NCBI GenBank assembly: GCA_024693365.1
Contig: JAILLF010000037.1
Span: 1-64,000, forward strand
DNA length: 64,000 nucleotides
Reading direction: 5' to 3'
Source of the DNA: Acetatifactor sp.
GTDB lineage: Bacteria; Bacillota; Clostridia; Lachnospirales; Lachnospiraceae
The translations under genes and the position numbers were made by a program. Numbering within the stretch: position 1 is the first letter of the stretch; each line of letters begins with the position of its first letter. This document shows, in pieces, positions 1-8,338 of the stretch. The notes beneath the pieces were generated by a model. The model ran no database searches. It was not told the origin of the DNA and saw nothing but the letters and a program-made list of their open reading frames with translations.

Positions 1-51
1 TTTCTTGACAACAGGAAGTATTATGAACCGTCCATACGACGTAAGGAGATC

Positions 52-357
52 ATGGGTAAACTCTGCGTTGTATCGAAAAAGGTAACAAGAGATGGCTGGA
101 AAGTCGGTTTTATGTTGAGAGAAGAACTTCAGGATGATGAAGACAGCGGATGGCAGTTTTTGGCAGGAGATGAAGATGATGAATATATCAATAATGTAGA
201 GCATGTCGAGTTGTGCAAGGTATATTCGATTGCCGGAATAGATCCTGCTGTTATAAATCATATTGACAATCCTGTTGGGACCAGGCTGATCCGTAAGTCT
301 TCAGAAGAGTTTGAAGATGACAGGAATCAGCCGGCATTTATGGAAAAATGGAAGTGA
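52..357 (+). CDS. DUF2185 (immunity-like) domain protein
   Basis: A 101-residue protein with the pattern of DUF2185: CVVSKKVTRDG near the N-terminus, then DSGWQFLAGDEDDEYINN, then an HVELCKVYSIAGIDP stretch. DUF2185 proteins are usually small cytoplasmic proteins, often counted among immunity proteins of polymorphic toxin systems; no toxin gene is visible here. The ATG has a good ribosome site (AAGGAG, 5 bases upstream). The frame is also open to the left edge of the window without a stop, so the true start could lie outside the window. The family assignment is fairly sure; a role in immunity is inference from the family. Confidence 0.8.
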   Translation: MGKLCVVSKKVTRDGWKVGFMLREELQDDEDSGWQFLAGDEDDEYINNVEHVELCKVYSIAGIDPAVINHIDNPVGTRLIRKSSEEFEDDRNQPAFMEKWK

Positions 358-567
358 GGTACCTGACGAAAATGAACGCCTCATCAAGACCGCAAAGATG
401 AGCTATTCCTTTGAGAATACCATGTACGGAACTCTCGGGCCGGAAAGAACGGCCTGGCAGACGTTAAGAAGCTAAAGCCCATCAGTTTCGAACCGTATGG
501 GAATGCCTATTTTGGCGTGGGTGAGAAGGTCGGTAATGCCTTTAAGGATGGCGCGGCAATTTTTTGA
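358..567 (+). pseudogene. coding remnant with apparent frameshift
   Basis: No intact gene is present. One frame reads protein-like text (KMSYSFENTMYGTLGPE) and ends at a TAA near 475. A second frame continues with KPISFEPYGNAYFGVGEKVG to a TGA at 567. Together they look like one short coding sequence broken by a frameshift near 450, just downstream of the DUF2185 gene. The family was not recognised, and the call rests only on amino-acid texture. Confidence 0.3.
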
Positions 568-582
568 TTGCCCGCCTTTTTT
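550..582 (+). terminator. rho-independent terminator
   Basis: GGCGCGGCAAT pairs with ATTGCCCGCC around a short T-rich loop and is followed by a run of six T. It closes the DUF2185 region ahead of the promoter at 595. Confidence 0.8.
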
Positions 583-594
583 GTGTGAAGATTA

Positions 595-623
595 TTGTAC
601 ATTAAATGAGTTAAAGTTATGAT
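595..623 (+). promoter_or_regulatory. sigma-A type promoter
   Basis: TTGTAC (595-600), a 17-base spacer, then TATGAT (618-623). Initiation near 630 would place the start just ahead of the AAA ATPase gene. Confidence 0.55.
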
Positions 624-675
624 ATGCTTATAGGGAGCTTTGGTGAGCAAAGAATGGATAAGGAGCTGCGGAGAG

Positions 676-1575
676 ATGTATTTGGATAGATTTGTGTTAC
701 CCATTGATCAGGAAGAGCGGATGATAGAGAAGCGGATGGCGCATAATGGCGGGATTTATGGGTATATTGACAATATTTATCCATGCGGGATTTTCTCTGA
801 GATCAAGCTGCATGAGATTAATTTTGATGCGACGACGATCCTGTATGGCGGAAACGGGTCTGGGAAGAGCACCTTGCTGAATATTATTGCAAGTAAGCTG
901 GAACTGGACAGGGTGACGCCATATAATTCCGCGGAGCTGTTTAGTGAGTATGTTTTCCGTTGCGAGTATGAGCTGGGAACGAATGAGGAAGGGGAAAGAC
1001 AGCGGATCCCGAAGGGGAGCAGGATCATCACGAGCGACGACGTGTTTGATTATATGCTCGCGGTCAGGACAAATAACAATGAAATCGCGGAGAGCATTGA
1101 GGACGCCAGGGAGGACTGGGGAAGACTGAAGTATGGGAAGACGATCAAGTTTCAGGGGATGGAGGACTATGAGGCTGTCAGGGCGCAGGTGATGGCGCGG
1201 TCGAAGTCCGTGTCGAGACGGCAGTACGTAAGAAGGACGGCCGGAATGGAGGCAAGGCTTCAAAGCAATGGGGAAACGGCGTTGGAATTTTTTGATTCGA
1301 AGATCAAGAATGACACGCTGTATTGTTTGGACGAGCCTGAGAACAGTTTGTCGCCGAAATTGCAGCTGAAATTGGTGGAAATGCTGGAGAAGATGGTGAG
1401 GTACTGCGGATGTCAGTTCATCATTGCAACGCATTCGCCGTTTTTGCTGTCAATGTCCGGGGCGAGGATCTATGACCTGGATGAGACGCCGGTTGACGTA
1501 AAGAACTGGTGGGAGCTTGAAAATCCAAGGATCTATTATGAGTTCTTTAAGAAGCAGGGGCATCTGTTCGAATGA
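676..1575 (+). CDS. AAA/ABC-type ATPase (COG3910-like)
   Basis: A predicted P-loop ATPase of about 299 residues. Walker A GGNGSGKST is encoded near 847-873, Walker B YCLDEPENSL near 1321-1350 with an adjacent signature-like region, and the switch histidine ATHSPF near 1427-1444. This arrangement is typical of single-domain 'predicted ATPase' proteins related to SMC/ABC ATPases. Their cellular role is unknown, and some are linked to overcoming lysogenisation defect (OLD)-like or defence systems. I chose ATG 676 because AAGGAG lies ten bases upstream; GTG 643 (AGGGAG five bases upstream) is a real alternative and adds 11 residues. It is a single-gene transcript with its own promoter and terminator. 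Confidence 0.85.
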   Translation: MYLDRFVLPIDQEERMIEKRMAHNGGIYGYIDNIYPCGIFSEIKLHEINFDATTILYGGNGSGKSTLLNIIASKLELDRVTPYNSAELFSEYVFRCEYELGTNEEGERQRIPKGSRIITSDDVFDYMLAVRTNNNEIAESIEDAREDWGRLKYGKTIKFQGMEDYEAVRAQVMARSKSVSRRQYVRRTAGMEARLQSNGETALEFFDSKIKNDTLYCLDEPENSLSPKLQLKLVEMLEKMVRYCGCQFIIATHSPFLLSMSGARIYDLDETPVDVKNWWELENPRIYYEFFKKQGHLFE

Positions 1576-1590
1576 CGGATGCCCTTTTTT
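1558..1590 (+). terminator. terminator overlapping the ATPase stop codon
   Basis: GGGCATC (1558-1564) pairs with GATGCCC (1578-1584), followed by six T. The hairpin loop contains the TGA stop of the ATPase gene. Confidence 0.8.
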
Positions 1591-1661
1591 GACAAGTCAT
1601 TTGACCGTAGTTTCCAATTTTGCTATACTAAAGTGGTCGGAGTTAATTCAGCTTTGCAGCA

Positions 1662-1925
1662 TTGAACGGCTTGATGAAATGGAGAAAGGTGAATTTTTTT
1701 GTATACGATTGCCCCGAAGCAATTCTTCCATCCGCAAGGGTATCCGGACATATTGACGTATGTACGGAAAAGGACGTTGATGAATTGACGTCTTTTCTTG
1801 ATCGCTTCCACGAGGAAGTACAAGTGGATAGAAAGAGTATGGAAGAGTATCGGGAAGATGCAGAGAAATATGCCAAGACAGGCAGGTTTTATTTTTGGAC
1901 AGACGATCAAAACAGAAAACACTAA
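1662..1925 (+). pseudogene. GNAT acetyltransferase, N-terminal fragment
   Basis: An 87-residue frame containing CTEKDVDELTSFLDRFHEEV and YAKTGRFYFWTDDQ, which resembles the N-terminal part of longer GNAT acetyltransferases (substrate-side helix followed by the first strand). It stops where the acetyl-CoA-binding half should begin. Just past the stop, another frame reads TKIVDYEKHAY, perhaps a leftover of the original C-terminus after a deletion. No GNAT motif A (RxxGxG/A) remains, so it is unlikely to be active. The family call is moderate; the truncation is clear if the call is right. Confidence 0.5.
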
Positions 1926-1982
1926 GATCGTGGATTATGAGAAGCATGCTTACTAAAGCGTACGTTGTGAAAGAGAGGAAAT

Positions 1983-2489
1983 ATGGCTGAGGAGTTTTTG
2001 ACGTTAATGGCAGATTTGGATGATGAAGCACAACAAATTATGAACGGGTGGTATGACAAGTTGCAGGCGAATGGTTTTAGCGGGGTTCAGACACCTGGTC
2101 TGCCATTTCATATAAGCCTTGCTTGTTTTTCGCCGGATAAGGAGCAAGAAGCGGTTCGGGAAATGAAAGAATTGGCGACTCGTTTTCCTGAGGTCCCGGT
2201 GCATATTAGCCACGTAGGTTTGTTTGCAGGAGGGAGAGTTTTATTTGCTGCGCCCGATATGAATCCTTCAGATCTTTTGCAGGTAAGACACGCAATAAAA
2301 ACAGAGACCAGTGAGACGTTTCCCTGGACGCCACACTGCACAATTATGATAGATGATGCTACGACAGTACAAAAAGCGTTATCGGTTTTGCTTGAGGATT
2401 TTCATCCCTTTACGTGTAAGATAACAAAACTGCATCTATGTGCTTTTTGGCCAACAAGAGAGATTGCCACGGTATCACTTACAAAGTGA
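1983..2489 (+). CDS. 2H phosphoesterase / 2'-5' RNA ligase-like protein
   Basis: 168 residues with the two HxS/T motifs that define the 2H phosphoesterase superfamily: HIS at residues 43-45 and HCT at 118-120, about 75 residues apart as expected. Members act on 2'-5' or cyclic phosphodiester bonds in RNA or nucleotides in the cytoplasm; the substrate cannot be told from sequence. GAGAGGAA precedes the ATG at a good distance. No partner genes are adjacent. Confidence 0.85.
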   Translation: MAEEFLTLMADLDDEAQQIMNGWYDKLQANGFSGVQTPGLPFHISLACFSPDKEQEAVREMKELATRFPEVPVHISHVGLFAGGRVLFAAPDMNPSDLLQVRHAIKTETSETFPWTPHCTIMIDDATTVQKALSVLLEDFHPFTCKITKLHLCAFWPTREIATVSLTK

Positions 2490-2717
2490 GGGATTGCAGC
2501 GCTGGTCTGTTTTACAAAGCGGGAGGCTTGGATTTCCAGGGCGGAGGAAAGTAAAGCGTAAGGCGCGACAACGGATGGCATGCGTGCATGATAAGCATGG
2601 ATATCGTGCCGGAATCCGAACTGTATTTTCCTTGAAGAAAGGGATATAATTAACACATAATGTGAAAATATGTCGTATTCACTGACTTGACCAAAGGAAA
2701 ATATGGAGGGGATATCT

Positions 2718-3509
2718 ATGAAGAAAAACGCTAGACGTATGGCATGGTTGGTTGCTGGTCTGATGATGATTACGGTTTGCTCGTGCACGGACAAGAGTGC
2801 GCCAATAACGAGCGGGGACGCGTCTGGCACCGGCTATGAGGAAAGATCGGACGCGCCCAGTACTGCCTTTGAGGATGAATCAGATGCGCCCAGCACGTAC
2901 GTAGAGGAAAGCTCGGATGCATCGGAAGAGGTTGGATCGAAGGTTGGTGGAATGTTTTCTGACAGCACGCTGGGTATGCTCTTTCAGCTGACAAATGACG
3001 CTATAGGTAAAGACCTGGCAACGGCTGAAGAGATGATCGGTGGTTTTTTTGACGTCGAATTAAAGGATCGGACGGGTTCCATGGTGACCAGCGAAAGAAA
3101 GGACATTGTTACTACGATCCATTCTTATATCCAGATTTTAAGCAAGGATTCCGTTAGATTTAACGGAATGGAAATCTGGACGGATAAGGAAGACGGACGG
3201 GTCAGAAGGATTGCGATAACTTGCACGAATTCAAGCTATACGGCCGAGCTCATCGAGGATACGCCCGAGTTTAGGGATGAGATCAAAGAGCTAAACGCTG
3301 ATTTCAATGATGAAATGAAAAGGTCTATGGGAGACCCGTACGAAACTGGGGACTTGGTGGGGGATGAGGACTCGATCTACTGCTATTACAAGGTGACTGA
3401 TGATTGTTTGGCAAATATAGAGATTCGTGACTTTACCGAGCCGGATGGAAACGGTTTGCTTTCCACAAGTATTATTTTTGCTGACTGTGACGTTCTTTTG
3501 TTCAAATAA
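2718..3509 (+). CDS. secreted lipoprotein, unknown function
   Basis: The ATG at 2718 is preferred over one 15 bases earlier because GGAGGGG lies just upstream of it. The protein starts MKKNARR, then a hydrophobic segment ending in a lipobox-like VCSC, so it is probably a membrane-anchored lipoprotein. A low-complexity linker follows with two or three degenerate repeats of the type ESDAPST, then about 170 residues of a mixed alpha/beta domain that I do not recognise. It stands alone. Confidence 0.7.
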   Translation: MKKNARRMAWLVAGLMMITVCSCTDKSAPITSGDASGTGYEERSDAPSTAFEDESDAPSTYVEESSDASEEVGSKVGGMFSDSTLGMLFQLTNDAIGKDLATAEEMIGGFFDVELKDRTGSMVTSERKDIVTTIHSYIQILSKDSVRFNGMEIWTDKEDGRVRRIAITCTNSSYTAELIEDTPEFRDEIKELNADFNDEMKRSMGDPYETGDLVGDEDSIYCYYKVTDDCLANIEIRDFTEPDGNGLLSTSIIFADCDVLLFK

Positions 3510-3629
3510 TTCCAGAGAGGAAAAAAGCGTTTCGTGCAATATTCGCAAAGGGTAATGAAACTGGATCAGGAAGAGTGAGGATGGTCTTCGTGCGGCGGTG
3601 CCGCATTACTGGCGTCGCGTAATACGATT

Positions 3630-3663
3630 GGGGCTTGTCTGTCTGGACAAGCTCTTATTTTTT
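3630..3663 (+). terminator. rho-independent terminator
   Basis: GGGGCTTGTC pairs with GGACAAGCTC (3645-3654), followed by a T-rich tract. It lies just upstream of the TetR promoter. Confidence 0.75.
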
Positions 3664-3666
3664 GTA

Positions 3667-3714
3667 TTGACAGCTAATTCAAATTAGCCTATAATAAAGC
3701 TAATTCAAATTAGC
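3667..3714 (+). promoter_or_regulatory. consensus promoter with two identical TetR-type operators
   Basis: TTGACA (3667-3672), 17 bases, TATAAT (3690-3695) is a perfect sigma-A promoter. A 16-base inverted repeat, GCTAATTCAAATTAGC, fills the spacer exactly (3673-3688). A second identical copy lies at 3699-3714 over the transcription start. A repressor bound to either copy would occlude polymerase. The TetR gene starts 13 bases downstream, so autorepression is the natural reading. Confidence 0.85.
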
Positions 3715-3727
3715 TAAAGGAGCGTAT

Positions 3728-4348
3728 ATGGATACGAAAAAGAAAATACTGGACGTAGCATTGACTTTGTTTTCGGAAAAGGGATACGGGAACGTCTATG
3801 TTGGACAGATAGCGGAAGGCGTGGGTATTAAGGCACCTTCTCTATATAAGCATTACAAGAGCAAACAGGACATTTTTAATGCAATCCTGGATGAGATGCG
3901 TGAGCGCTATAACCAAAAAGCCGCCGATCTGAATATGAACGGATCGGATTATCTGGCGGATTCCGAATTGTATAAGAATGTTTCTGAAGATGAACTCGTG
4001 AAGATGGGGATAGGACTGTTTTCTTTTTTTCTGCATGATGAATATGAATGCAAGTTTAGAAAGATGCTTACGATAGAACAGTTCTCAGATAGGGAATTGT
4101 CCAAGCTTTTCTCGGATCAGTATTTTGATGAACCGCTAAAGTATCAAAGTGGATTGTTGCATTTTCTGATCATGCAGGGCAAGATGAAGGAGGATGATGC
4201 CGATATCATGGCGCTGCAGTTCTTTGCACCTATTTATCTGCTCATGACCGTCTGCGACAGACAGCCCAAAAGAGAAAAGGAATGCTTACGGAAACTTGAA
4301 AAGCATGTCAGACAGTTTAGCAGGATATATAAGGGAGACGACAAATGA
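3728..4348 (+). CDS. TetR/AcrR family transcriptional regulator
   Basis: 206 residues. The N-terminal 50 residues have the TetR helix-turn-helix pattern (KILDVALTLFSEKGY, then IAEGVGIKAPSLYKHYKSK). The C-terminal part is a ligand-binding helical domain of unknown specificity. AAAGGAG precedes the ATG. It overlaps the next gene by four bases (ATGA), so the two are translationally coupled, and both sit behind the double operator at 3673-3714. It is probably a repressor of its own two-gene operon; the inducer is unknown. Confidence 0.9.
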   Translation: MDTKKKILDVALTLFSEKGYGNVYVGQIAEGVGIKAPSLYKHYKSKQDIFNAILDEMRERYNQKAADLNMNGSDYLADSELYKNVSEDELVKMGIGLFSFFLHDEYECKFRKMLTIEQFSDRELSKLFSDQYFDEPLKYQSGLLHFLIMQGKMKEDDADIMALQFFAPIYLLMTVCDRQPKREKECLRKLEKHVRQFSRIYKGDDK

Positions 4349-5058
4349 AGATAGTATTGATAAATGGTCAGAATCATAAAGGCAGCACGTATCATATCGG
4401 AAGAATGCTTGCGGAGAAGATCGGAAGCGATGAAGATATTGTTGAATTTTTTCTTCCGGGAGACCTGAATCATTTCTGCCTTGGATGTTATGCGTGCATA
4501 GACGATGATTCGAAATGTCCATTTTATGAAGAAAAAAACAGGATAATGACTGAGGTTGAAGCTGCTGACGTTCTGATATTTACAACACCCACTTATTGCC
4601 TGAGAGCTTCCGCTCCGATGAAGAGCTTCTTAGATCTGACGTTTAATTACTGGATGTCACACAGACCACGAAAGTGTATGTTCACCAAACAGGCACTTGT
4701 TATATCCACCGCAGCGGGGAGTGGCGCAAAGAAGGCCGTAAAGGACGTGAGTAATGCCCTGTTTTACTGGGGGATTCCACGGATCTATGAATATGGTATT
4801 TGCGTACAGGCTATGAATTGGAATGGGGTAAGAGAGAAGAAAAAGCGCAAGATTGAAAAAGATACGGAATGGATCGCACAAAGGCTCTTGCGTAAAAAGC
4901 ACGTAACTGCAGGCATAAGGACTAAAGTCATGTTTTCACTAATGCGTATGATGCAGAAAGCTGATTTTGGATCCGGAGAGGCAGACAAAGCATATTGGGA
5001 AAGTTGCGGCTGGCTGGGTAAGGAAAGACCTTGGAGAGCGGGCTCTCAATATCCGTAG
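4345..5058 (+). CDS. flavodoxin-like NAD(P)H-dependent oxidoreductase
   Basis: 237 residues with the FMN phosphate-binding start NGQNHKGST at residues 7-15 and a flavodoxin-like fold pattern (TPTYCLRASAPMKSFLD). It has an unusual cysteine cluster, C45, C48, C51 and C58, which matches iron-sulfur flavoprotein-like or NADPH-dependent FMN reductase families. It probably reduces quinones or other electrophiles under control of the coupled TetR regulator. The substrate is unknown. Confidence 0.8.
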   Translation: MKIVLINGQNHKGSTYHIGRMLAEKIGSDEDIVEFFLPGDLNHFCLGCYACIDDDSKCPFYEEKNRIMTEVEAADVLIFTTPTYCLRASAPMKSFLDLTFNYWMSHRPRKCMFTKQALVISTAAGSGAKKAVKDVSNALFYWGIPRIYEYGICVQAMNWNGVREKKKRKIEKDTEWIAQRLLRKKHVTAGIRTKVMFSLMRMMQKADFGSGEADKAYWESCGWLGKERPWRAGSQYP

Positions 5059-5099
5059 CGTAATAGCGTTTGGACGGATCTCAATAGGGGTGCGGAGTC

Positions 5100-5978
5100 T
5101 TATAGTTTAAATGACTGCTTCACTTGTTTTAAAAATTTCTCTGCTATAGGCGTAAAGGTCTGGTATTTGTTCCAGATAAGATACAGCTTTGTTTCCTGCT
5201 TTGGAGACAGCGGTTTGAATACCAAGTCACTTTCTCCGGAACAGTTGATGAGATGTTCGAAAGTAAGGAGAATGCCAAGACCTTCTTTTGCAAACATGGA
5301 TGCATTATAAGAAAGCCGGAAAGAGCCTTCCAGATGGAGCTTGGGATAGTGTTCTCCTGCCCATTCAGGTATTTCAATATTCCAGCTTTGTTCAGAGCAG
5401 TAAAGAGGTTGTCCGATAAGGTCAGTTGCTTTAATGCTCTTTTTCTTTGCCAGTGGATGAGTTTTTAACATGACGACGCCCCAGAGTTCGGAATTAGGGA
5501 AAACAAGATATTCGTATTTGTCCGTGTTTGGTGTCTCACATATTACTCCAAAATCCAGAAGTCCTTTGTCAAGTTTTTCCGTAACCTGTTCAGTGTCACC
5601 GCTGGTGACGTGGTATGTAAAGTTTGGATACCTGTCTTTTAGTTTTTTTATCTCACGTGCAAGCAGATTGATCTGATAGGATTCTGCCAGACCGAAATAG
5701 ATGTCTCCTCCTGCGATGTCATCGAGGGAGATGAACTCCTGTTCAATTTTATCTGCCATTGCTACAAGATCTTCTGCGCGGTCACGCAGAAGCATACCCT
5801 CATCAGTAAGTTTGATGGAGAAACTGTGACGGGTAAACAGTTTTTTTCCAAGTTCATCTTCAAGTGATTTTAAGACCTTTGATAAGGTCGGTTGTGTAAC
5901 GTGCAGGATCTGTGCAGCGTGGGACATGTTTTCTTCTCTTGCAACTGCAAGAAAGTAGCGAAGGTTCTTTATTTCCAT
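5100..5978 (-). CDS. LysR family transcriptional regulator
   Basis: 292 residues beginning MEIKNLRYFLAVAREEN, followed by the standard LysR winged helix (AAQILHVTQPTLSKVLKSLE) and a substrate-binding domain. The start at 5978 is preceded by AAGAGG on the minus strand; the open frame runs 26 codons further upstream but without a ribosome site. It is divergent from the small ORF, hydrolase and lipoprotein genes at 6113-7920. LysR proteins commonly regulate such divergent neighbours in response to a small-molecule ligand, so that operon is the likely target. Confidence 0.92.
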   Translation of the reverse strand: MEIKNLRYFLAVAREENMSHAAQILHVTQPTLSKVLKSLEDELGKKLFTRHSFSIKLTDEGMLLRDRAEDLVAMADKIEQEFISLDDIAGGDIYFGLAESYQINLLAREIKKLKDRYPNFTYHVTSGDTEQVTEKLDKGLLDFGVICETPNTDKYEYLVFPNSELWGVVMLKTHPLAKKKSIKATDLIGQPLYCSEQSWNIEIPEWAGEHYPKLHLEGSFRLSYNASMFAKEGLGILLTFEHLINCSGESDLVFKPLSPKQETKLYLIWNKYQTFTPIAEKFLKQVKQSFKL

Positions 5979-6112
5979 CGTAGTGGCCTCTTTCTGCGAT
6001 ATGCCATTATGGAATATCACGATATTCATTTTATTCATTAGCGAAGATTCTGTCAATGCATTATTCTTAAATCACAAAGACAAACGAAGCGTTTTGTGAG
6101 GAAAATGGACTT

Positions 6113-6340
6113 ATGGAAATGGAACTGAAAGAAATCCTTGAAAATCTGGCAGATGCAGGATGCACAACACGTGATGCCAAGATTGCAGGAGAACTGTACA
6201 AAAACGGACAAGAAGATGAGCTGATCCGATTCCTCAAGAAATGCAGATGTAGCCTTATGGAGGAGATGCATGAAAGCCAGAGAAAAGTGGACCGTATGGA
6301 TTTCCTGATCCGGCGGGCAGAGAGGCATGCGGCAAAGTAA
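6113..6340 (+). CDS. small conserved helical protein, unknown
   Basis: 75 residues, highly charged and predicted helical (LKEILENLADAGC, then a C-terminal ESQRKVDRMDFLIRRAER). The family was not named, but the texture is that of a genuine protein. It sits between the divergent LysR gene and the alpha/beta hydrolase, with GAGGA upstream of its ATG and only about 20 bases to the next gene, so it is the likely first gene of the hydrolase operon. Confidence 0.65.
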   Translation: MEMELKEILENLADAGCTTRDAKIAGELYKNGQEDELIRFLKKCRCSLMEEMHESQRKVDRMDFLIRRAERHAAK

Positions 6341-6361
6341 AGAATTATGGAGGACGAAGCA

Positions 6362-7360
6362 ATGATCAAAGAAGAACTGAAACTGGTGCAGGAATGGGAC
6401 AAGACTTTCGGAAAAAGTGATAAGGTAGATCACAGTAAGGTGATGTTTGTAAACAGATATGGAATCACTCTTGCAGCTGACATGTACGTACCGAAGAATG
6501 CGGAAGGAAAGCTTCCGGCTATCGCAGTAAGCGGCCCCTTCGGTGCGGTAAAGGAGCAGTGCAGCGGATTATATGCGCAGACCATGGCAGAGAGAGGATT
6601 TTTGACAATAGCATTTGATCCTTCTTTTACGGGTGAGAGTGGCGGAAATGTCAGATATATGGCGTCACCAGACATCAATACGGAAGATTTTATGGCGGCT
6701 GTAGATTTTCTTTCTCTGAATGAAAAGGTAGATCCTGACCGAATCGGAATCCTTGGCATTTGCGGATGGGGCGGCATGGCAATCAATGCGGCTGCACTTG
6801 ATACCAGGGTAAAAGCAACGGTGGCTTCCACCATGTACGATATGACTAGAGTGAATGCAAACGGATATTTTGACTCCGCGGATTCTGAGGAAGCTCGTTA
6901 TGAGGCGAAGAGGGCACAGTGTGCACAGCGTTTGGAAGACCTTAGAAATGGCGAGTACAAGCTTGGCGGCGGTGTGGTGGATCCGCTTCCGGAGGATGCT
7001 CCGTTTTTTGTCGTGGATTATCACGAATACTACAAGACAGACCGTGGGTATCATGCCAGATCACTTAACTCCAATGGCGGCTGGAATGTGATTGGATGCG
7101 AATCATTTGTTAATCAGCCAATCCTAAAGTACAGCAATGAGATCAGAAGTGCAGTTCTTCTCATTCATGGTGAGAAAGCACATTCCTGTTATTTTTCAAA
7201 GGATGCCTATGCTGCGATGATAAAGGACAGCAAGTATACGGAAAATAAGGAACTGATGATCATTCCGGATGCAGTGCATACCGATCTGTATGACGGAGGC
7301 GGAAAGGATGCGATCCCGTTTGATAAACTGGTTGAGTTTTACATGGAGTATTTGAAATGA
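6362..7360 (+). CDS. alpha/beta hydrolase, dienelactone-hydrolase-like
   Basis: 332 residues from ATG 6362 (GGAGG eight bases upstream; an ATG 15 bases earlier overlaps that ribosome site and is less likely). The fold pattern is alpha/beta hydrolase. The nucleophile elbow reads GICGWGG, so the nucleophile would be Cys134, as in dienelactone hydrolase-type enzymes, not the usual serine. The catalytic His is probably in DAVHTDLYDG near the C-terminus. Such proteins are often encoded beside LysR regulators. Substrate unknown. It overlaps the next gene by four bases. Confidence 0.8.
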   Translation: MIKEELKLVQEWDKTFGKSDKVDHSKVMFVNRYGITLAADMYVPKNAEGKLPAIAVSGPFGAVKEQCSGLYAQTMAERGFLTIAFDPSFTGESGGNVRYMASPDINTEDFMAAVDFLSLNEKVDPDRIGILGICGWGGMAINAAALDTRVKATVASTMYDMTRVNANGYFDSADSEEARYEAKRAQCAQRLEDLRNGEYKLGGGVVDPLPEDAPFFVVDYHEYYKTDRGYHARSLNSNGGWNVIGCESFVNQPILKYSNEIRSAVLLIHGEKAHSCYFSKDAYAAMIKDSKYTENKELMIIPDAVHTDLYDGGGKDAIPFDKLVEFYMEYLK

Positions 7361-7920
7361 AAAGAATGATTCCTTTGATGATCTTAGTATTACTTTTTTG
7401 CATGGTACTATCAGGCTGCAAAGCGACCGTAAAGGAAGTGGATCAGGCAACGGTTGTGAACGCGGTCCCTGCAAATGCAGAGGATACGTCAGGGGAAAAG
7501 ACAGTTGATCAGACGACAGAGAAGCCAGAAACGATGGCAGGAATCGAAAACCTCACAAGGCGGGAGAATGAGATGATCATGGTGATGACGATCAATGATA
7601 TTAAAGTAGATGCTACATGGGAAAACAATGCCTCTGTGGCAGAGCTGAAGGAACTTGCAGCGGATGGGCTTACGATATCCATGTCCACGTACGGAGGATT
7701 TGAACAGGTAGGACCGATCGGAAAGAGTATTACGCGAGATGATAAACAGACGACTACGTCGGCAGGAGATATTGTCCTGTATTCGGGAAATCAGCTTGTA
7801 GTATTTTACGGATCGAATTCATGGGCATATACGAGACTGGGGAAAATAAACCTGACTGAAAAAGAACTGACGAATCTGCTTGGTAGCGGTGACGTTACTA
7901 TCACGTTAAGCATGGAGTAA
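7357..7920 (+). CDS. lipoprotein with cyclophilin-like domain
   Basis: 187 residues. The N-terminal signal ends in a clear lipobox LSGC (Cys21). A spacer rich in T, E and D follows, then a domain of about 110 residues with MTINDIKVDATWENNASV, GDIVLYSGNQLVVFY and AYTRLGKI. These match the cyclophilin-like fold family found in many Firmicutes. Known members lack proven isomerase activity. It is coupled by a four-base overlap to the alpha/beta hydrolase, so both are probably controlled by the divergent LysR. Confidence 0.8.
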   Translation: MKRMIPLMILVLLFCMVLSGCKATVKEVDQATVVNAVPANAEDTSGEKTVDQTTEKPETMAGIENLTRRENEMIMVMTINDIKVDATWENNASVAELKELAADGLTISMSTYGGFEQVGPIGKSITRDDKQTTTSAGDIVLYSGNQLVVFYGSNSWAYTRLGKINLTEKELTNLLGSGDVTITLSME

Positions 7921-8338
7921 GGAGGACACAAGGCGTCAGAATGCGACAATAATTTACCTTGAAAAACAGGAAAACAAGAAGCATATGGGCTACGTTACGA
8001 ATGACGAGTAGCAGATTCTGAGTAAGATCAGTTTCTGCTATTCGTTTTTGTTTTAAGAAAAGGAGCCGTTTCTTTCTTCGCTGACGTTTGCATACGATCA
8101 TGGCGATCACGGTGCCTGTTGTCACACTACAGATTTTTTGTGATGCAATGACAGAAAATATAGGTTTGCAATGGATTAATTGAAGCATTTCGCCTTTTTT
8201 GTATTGCGTATAACGAACGACGTGATATATAAGTAATTTAACGGGATAATGTCGACCAGAAGGGTAGGCAGGGGAGCAAAAGAAGAATCAAGCTTAGCAA
8301 GAATGGGAAATATGAATGTTATGGGGAGGAACAAAGCC
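7921..8338 (+). other. intergenic region before the rhamnose operon
   Basis: 418 bases with no convincing gene. It holds the terminator at 8004-8054. Its last 150 bases probably contain the rhamnose operon promoter; TTGAAG (8180) and several AT-rich -10-like boxes are present, but none has good spacing. I see no rhamnose regulator site or riboswitch that I can support. Confidence 0.5.
8004..8054 (+). terminator. rho-independent terminator
   Basis: ACGAGTAGCAGA (8004-8015) pairs with TCTGCTATTCGT (8034-8045) with one mismatch, followed by TTTTGTTTT. It closes the hydrolase-lipoprotein operon. Confidence 0.75.

Noticed and set aside
7921..8338. Riboswitch or rhamnose operator before rhaB
   Set aside because: No recognisable aptamer or symmetric operator; only a terminator and weak promoter-like boxes.
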